A DNA stretch of 64,000 bases from JAICQM01 sp963781555 (GTDB lineage: Bacteria > Chloroflexota > Limnocylindria > QHBO01): NCBI GenBank assembly GCA_963781555.1, contig CAWAGB010000003.1:124001-188000 (forward strand). Reading direction: 5' to 3'. Shown here in pieces: positions 61,318-64,000 of this stretch; the stretch's first letter is position 1, and the number at the start of each line of letters is the position of its first letter. Under the pieces are notes generated by a model. It was not told the origin of the DNA and did no database searches. It was given only the letters and a program-made list of their open reading frames with translations. The position numbers and the translations under genes were made by a program.

Positions 61318-62395
61318 TTATTTCTCCCGCTCAATGGTGTAGTTAATCAGCTGTTCCAGCGAGGTGCGGCTGGGCGATTCCGGGAAAGGTGTGCAGGATG
61401 TCCAGGGCCTCGTCGCGGTAGCGCTTCATGGTGTGCAATGGCGTAGTCCAGGCCGCCCGATTTTTTCACAAATTCGATGACCTCCTGCACCCGGTCGCGG
61501 TGGCCGTCGTTGTTTTTCACGTTGAAGATAACCTGGCGCTTTTCCAGCCAGCTGGCCTGCTGCAGGGCATAAATCAGCGGCAGGGTCATCTTTTTTTCCT
61601 TGATGTCGATGCCCACCGGCTTGCCGATTTCGGCCGTGCCGTAGTCGAACAAGTCGTCTTTAATCTGAAAGGCAATGCCTACTTTTTCGCCGAACAGGCG
61701 GGCGCGCTCAATCGTCTCCTTGTCGGCGCCGACCGAGGCCGCGCCCACGGCCGTGCAGGAGGCAATGAGCGAGGCCGTTTTTTGCCGGATAATGTCGAAA
61801 TAAACGTCCTCGGTGATGTCGAGTTTGCGGGCTTTTTCAATTTGCAGCAGTTCGCCTTCGCTGAGCTCGCGCACGGCGTTGCTCACGATTTTGAGCAGGT
61901 CGAAGTCGTCGTTTTCGAGGGCCAGCAGCAGGCCGCGCGACAGCAGGTAGTCGCCCACCAGCACGGCAATCTTATTTTTCCACAGCGCATTGATGGAAAA
62001 GAAGCCGCGGCGGTAGTTGCTTTCGTCCACCACGTCGTCGTGCACCAGCGTGGCCGTGTGCAGCAGCTCGATGAGGGCCGCGCCCCGGAAGGAGGCATCG
62101 GGCAGCGGGTCGCCGGTGGTGGGCTCGGGGCGGGCGGCGCGGGCCGTGAGAAACACGAACATCGGCCGAATTTGCTTGCCCTTGCGCTTCACGATGTAGC
62201 CCATTATCTTGTCGAGCAGCAGCACTTTGGTGCGCATCGACTGGCGAAATTTGTGCTCAAACTCTTCCATTTCGGCCGCGATGGGCGCCTGAATCTGGTC
62301 GAGGGAGAAGGGCGGAAGGGTTGGGCATTGCGCCGGCAATGATACGGCAGAACCGGCGAAATGGTGAGCTGGTGAGTGGCGTGGTTGAGGTTCAT
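61318..62395 (-). CDS. Polyprenyl diphosphate synthase, class I
   Basis: First Asp-rich motif LVHDDVVDESNYRRG, second QIKDDLFDYG, and RPMFVFLTA, the trans-prenyl-transferase fold. About 325 to 358 residues. It makes long-chain polyprenyl diphosphate for menaquinone tails. Shift near 61,400 (C-terminal end SRTSLEQLINYTIEREK) and near 62,300 (N-terminal start), so the start is uncertain. Gene is divergent from a hydrolase gene. Confidence 0.88.
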
Positions 62396-62474
62396 ACCAC
62401 AGCCAAGTAGCTGTCCTAAACTGCCGAAGCACTATTCAGCCACCTCACCAGCTCACCAGCCCCTACCTTCGCCC

Positions 62475-63340
62475 ATGCTCACTCACTCGCCTTTTCTGCT
62501 CACCGGCACCGCGCCACGGCCGGCCCTTCGAAGCCGACGCCACCTACCAGGCCGACTGGCCAGGCCAAGCCGGTGGTGGTGTTCGTGCACGGCTTCAAGG
62601 GGTTTAAGGACTGGGGGCACTTTCCGCTGCTGGCCGATTTCTTTGCCGGGCAGGGCTTTGTATTCGTCAAGCTGAACCTTTCGCACAACGGCGTGGTGGT
62701 GGGCGGCACCGGCGATTTGGAGGACCTGGAAGCCTTCGGCCGCAATAACTTCAGCATCGAGCTCGACGACATCGGGCAGGTGATCGACGCGCTGTTCACG
62801 CCCGGCGCCACGCCCGTGCCCGCCGCCGAGATGGACCTGAGCCGCCTCTGTCTGGCTGGGCCACAGCCGGGGCGGCGGCCTGGTGCTGCTGAAAGCGGCC
62901 GAAGACCCGCGCGTGCGGGCCGTGGCCACCTGGGCCGCCATTGCCGACGTGCACCCGCACTGGCCCCAGGCCGTGTTCGACGAGTGGCAGCGCACCGGCG
63001 TGCTGCACGTGCCCAACACCCGCACCGGCCAGCAGCTGCCCCTGCACTACCAGATTGTGGAAGACTACCACGCCAACCGGCCTGCGCCTCGATATTCCGC
63101 ACAACGTGCGCCGCAAGCTGCGCCAGCCCCTGCTGCTCATTCACGGCGACGAGGACGAGACCGTGGCCGTGGCGGCCGCCCACACCCTGCAGCCAGCTCA
63201 AGCCCGACGCCGAGCTGCTGCTCGTGCCCGGGGCCACGCACATGTTTGGCGGGGCCCACCCCTGGCCCGCACGCGAGCTGCCCGAGCCCGCCCGCCACAT
63301 TGCCGAGGCCACGGCGGCCTTTTTCGAGCGCCAGACATGA
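62475..63340 (+). CDS. Alpha/beta hydrolase (dienelactone hydrolase/prolyl oligopeptidase-like), frameshifted
   Basis: Start MLTHSPFLLTG. After a shift VVVFVHGFKGFKDWGHF; nucleophile GHSRGGGLVLLK, acid in HGDEDETV and His in GATHMFGG. Four or so shifts. About 288 residues. The stop overlaps folK by 4 bases (ATGA). Substrate unknown. Confidence 0.82.
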
Positions 63341-63842
63341 AGCGCAGCCCGGTGCTGGCCTACCTGCTGCTGGGCAGCAACCTGGGCGACCGGGCCGCGC
63401 TGCTGGCGCAGGCCCGCGCCCGGCTGGCCGCCACGGCCGGCGAAATCGTGGCCGCATCGGCCATTTACGAAACCGCCGCCTGGGGCCGCGAAGACCAGCC
63501 CGCCTTCCTCAACCAGGCGCTGGCCGTGCGCACTGCGCTGCAGCCCCGGAGCGCTGCTGGCCGCCTGCCTGGCCGCCGAGCAGGCAGGCCGGCCGCGAGC
63601 GGCTGCGAGCGCTGGGGCAGCCGCACCCTGGACGTGGACATCCTGCTTTTCGGCGACCGCATTATCGACTACGCCCGGCCTGACCGTGCCGCACCCGCGC
63701 CTGCCCGAGCGCCGCTTTGCCCTGGTGCCGCTGGCCGAAATAGCCGGCCCGCTGCTGCACCCGCAGCTGGACCTGACGCGTGGCGGCGCTACTGGCCCGC
63801 TGCCCCGACCCGCTGCCCGTGCGGCCCTGGCACGGCGAATGA
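63337..63842 (+). CDS. folK: 6-hydroxymethyl-dihydropterin pyrophosphokinase, frameshifted
   Basis: LLLGSNLGDRAALL at the start, FLNQALAVRT, and after shifts RTLDVDILLFGD and LTVPHPRLPERRFALVPL, the HPPK pattern. It makes 7,8-dihydropterin diphosphate for folate. Start ATG overlaps the hydrolase stop. About 168 residues. Confidence 0.88.
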
Positions 63843-64000
63843 CGCGGGCCGGCAGCGGCGTGAGCCGGCGCAAGTCGCCGCGCAACGTGGCCGGCCCGCA
63901 CGGCGGCAGCTCAGCAGCCACAGCGGCCAGCAGCACCCGCCCAGCCCAGCGTGGCGCCCGTGCCGGCCACGGCCGCCAGCACCAGCAGCAGCACCGGCCC
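63843..64000 (-). other. Possible fragment of a membrane protein at the window edge
   Basis: On the minus strand the last bases read LLLVLAAVAGTGATLGWAGAA, a hydrophobic stretch that could be the end of a membrane protein gene entering from outside. The frame breaks soon after. Too short to assign. Confidence 0.25.

Overview
The window reads as two unrelated genomes joined near position 25,180, not as one chromosome. Bases 1 to about 25,180 are very GC-rich, densely packed with mostly intact genes. They suggest a high-GC Gram-positive-type or Chloroflexota-type bacterium (my guess is Chloroflexota near Limnocylindria, or an actinobacterium): an F420-type luciferase-like oxidoreductase, a translational T-box, a pyrophosphate-type phosphofructokinase and ATGA/GTGA gene overlaps. 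Bases from about 25,190 to the end are a Hymenobacter-like member of the Bacteroidota: rRNA operon of Cytophagales type with TAnnTTTG promoters, PorZ of the type IX secretion system, mitochondrial-type aconitase and an FKBP lipoprotein array. The join truncates a TfoX-like gene on the left and aspS on the right. Most genes of the right part, especially after 34.8 kb, carry single-base frameshifts that homology resolves easily; this looks like uncorrected long-read error, not decay.

Left part: an S9 peptidase C-terminus; a tiny zinc ribbon and an MFS transporter; an ArsR repressor plus thioredoxin with an operator over its promoter; a secreted M1-like metalloprotease homologue and MFS transporter; proS facing a cupredoxin lipoprotein; a YCII-like protein; an LLM oxidoreductase; a TrpB2-type synthase behind a tryptophan-specific translational T-box; a DUF4112 protein; a cyclic-nucleotide-binding histidine kinase next to a receiver-thioredoxin reductase fusion; a RHH/PIN toxin-antitoxin pair flanked by mirror-image palindromes; two divergent FAD amine oxidases; a PadR-Rieske operon; an MFS-phosphofructokinase pair; an SRAP-polynucleotide kinase-like pair; an uncharacterised beta-rich protein; and the cut TfoX gene.

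Right part: aspS fragment, two small secreted proteins, tadA, superoxide dismutase, an Old Yellow Enzyme, a winged-helix/membrane pair, a nucleoside symporter, an AAA ATPase, ndk, nrnA, four tandem FKBP isomerases, recO, porZ, tdk, a ferredoxin, an uncharacterised Ala/Pro-rich protein, two membrane glycosyltransferase-like proteins, rodA, a complete rrn operon (16S, tRNA-Ile, 23S, 5S, on the minus strand), aconitase, a TlpA-like thiol reductase, a universal stress protein, a cytochrome P450, a polyprenyl synthase, an alpha/beta hydrolase and folK.

The most interesting items are the T-box with a readable UGG specifier, the toxin-antitoxin palindromes that also sit in front of the receiver-reductase/kinase operon, the PadR-linked Rieske fusion, the tandem FKBP array, and the tandem rrn promoters. 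The chimeric join must be taken into account before any gene-neighbourhood argument crosses 25.18 kb. No phage, insertion sequence or CRISPR array was seen.
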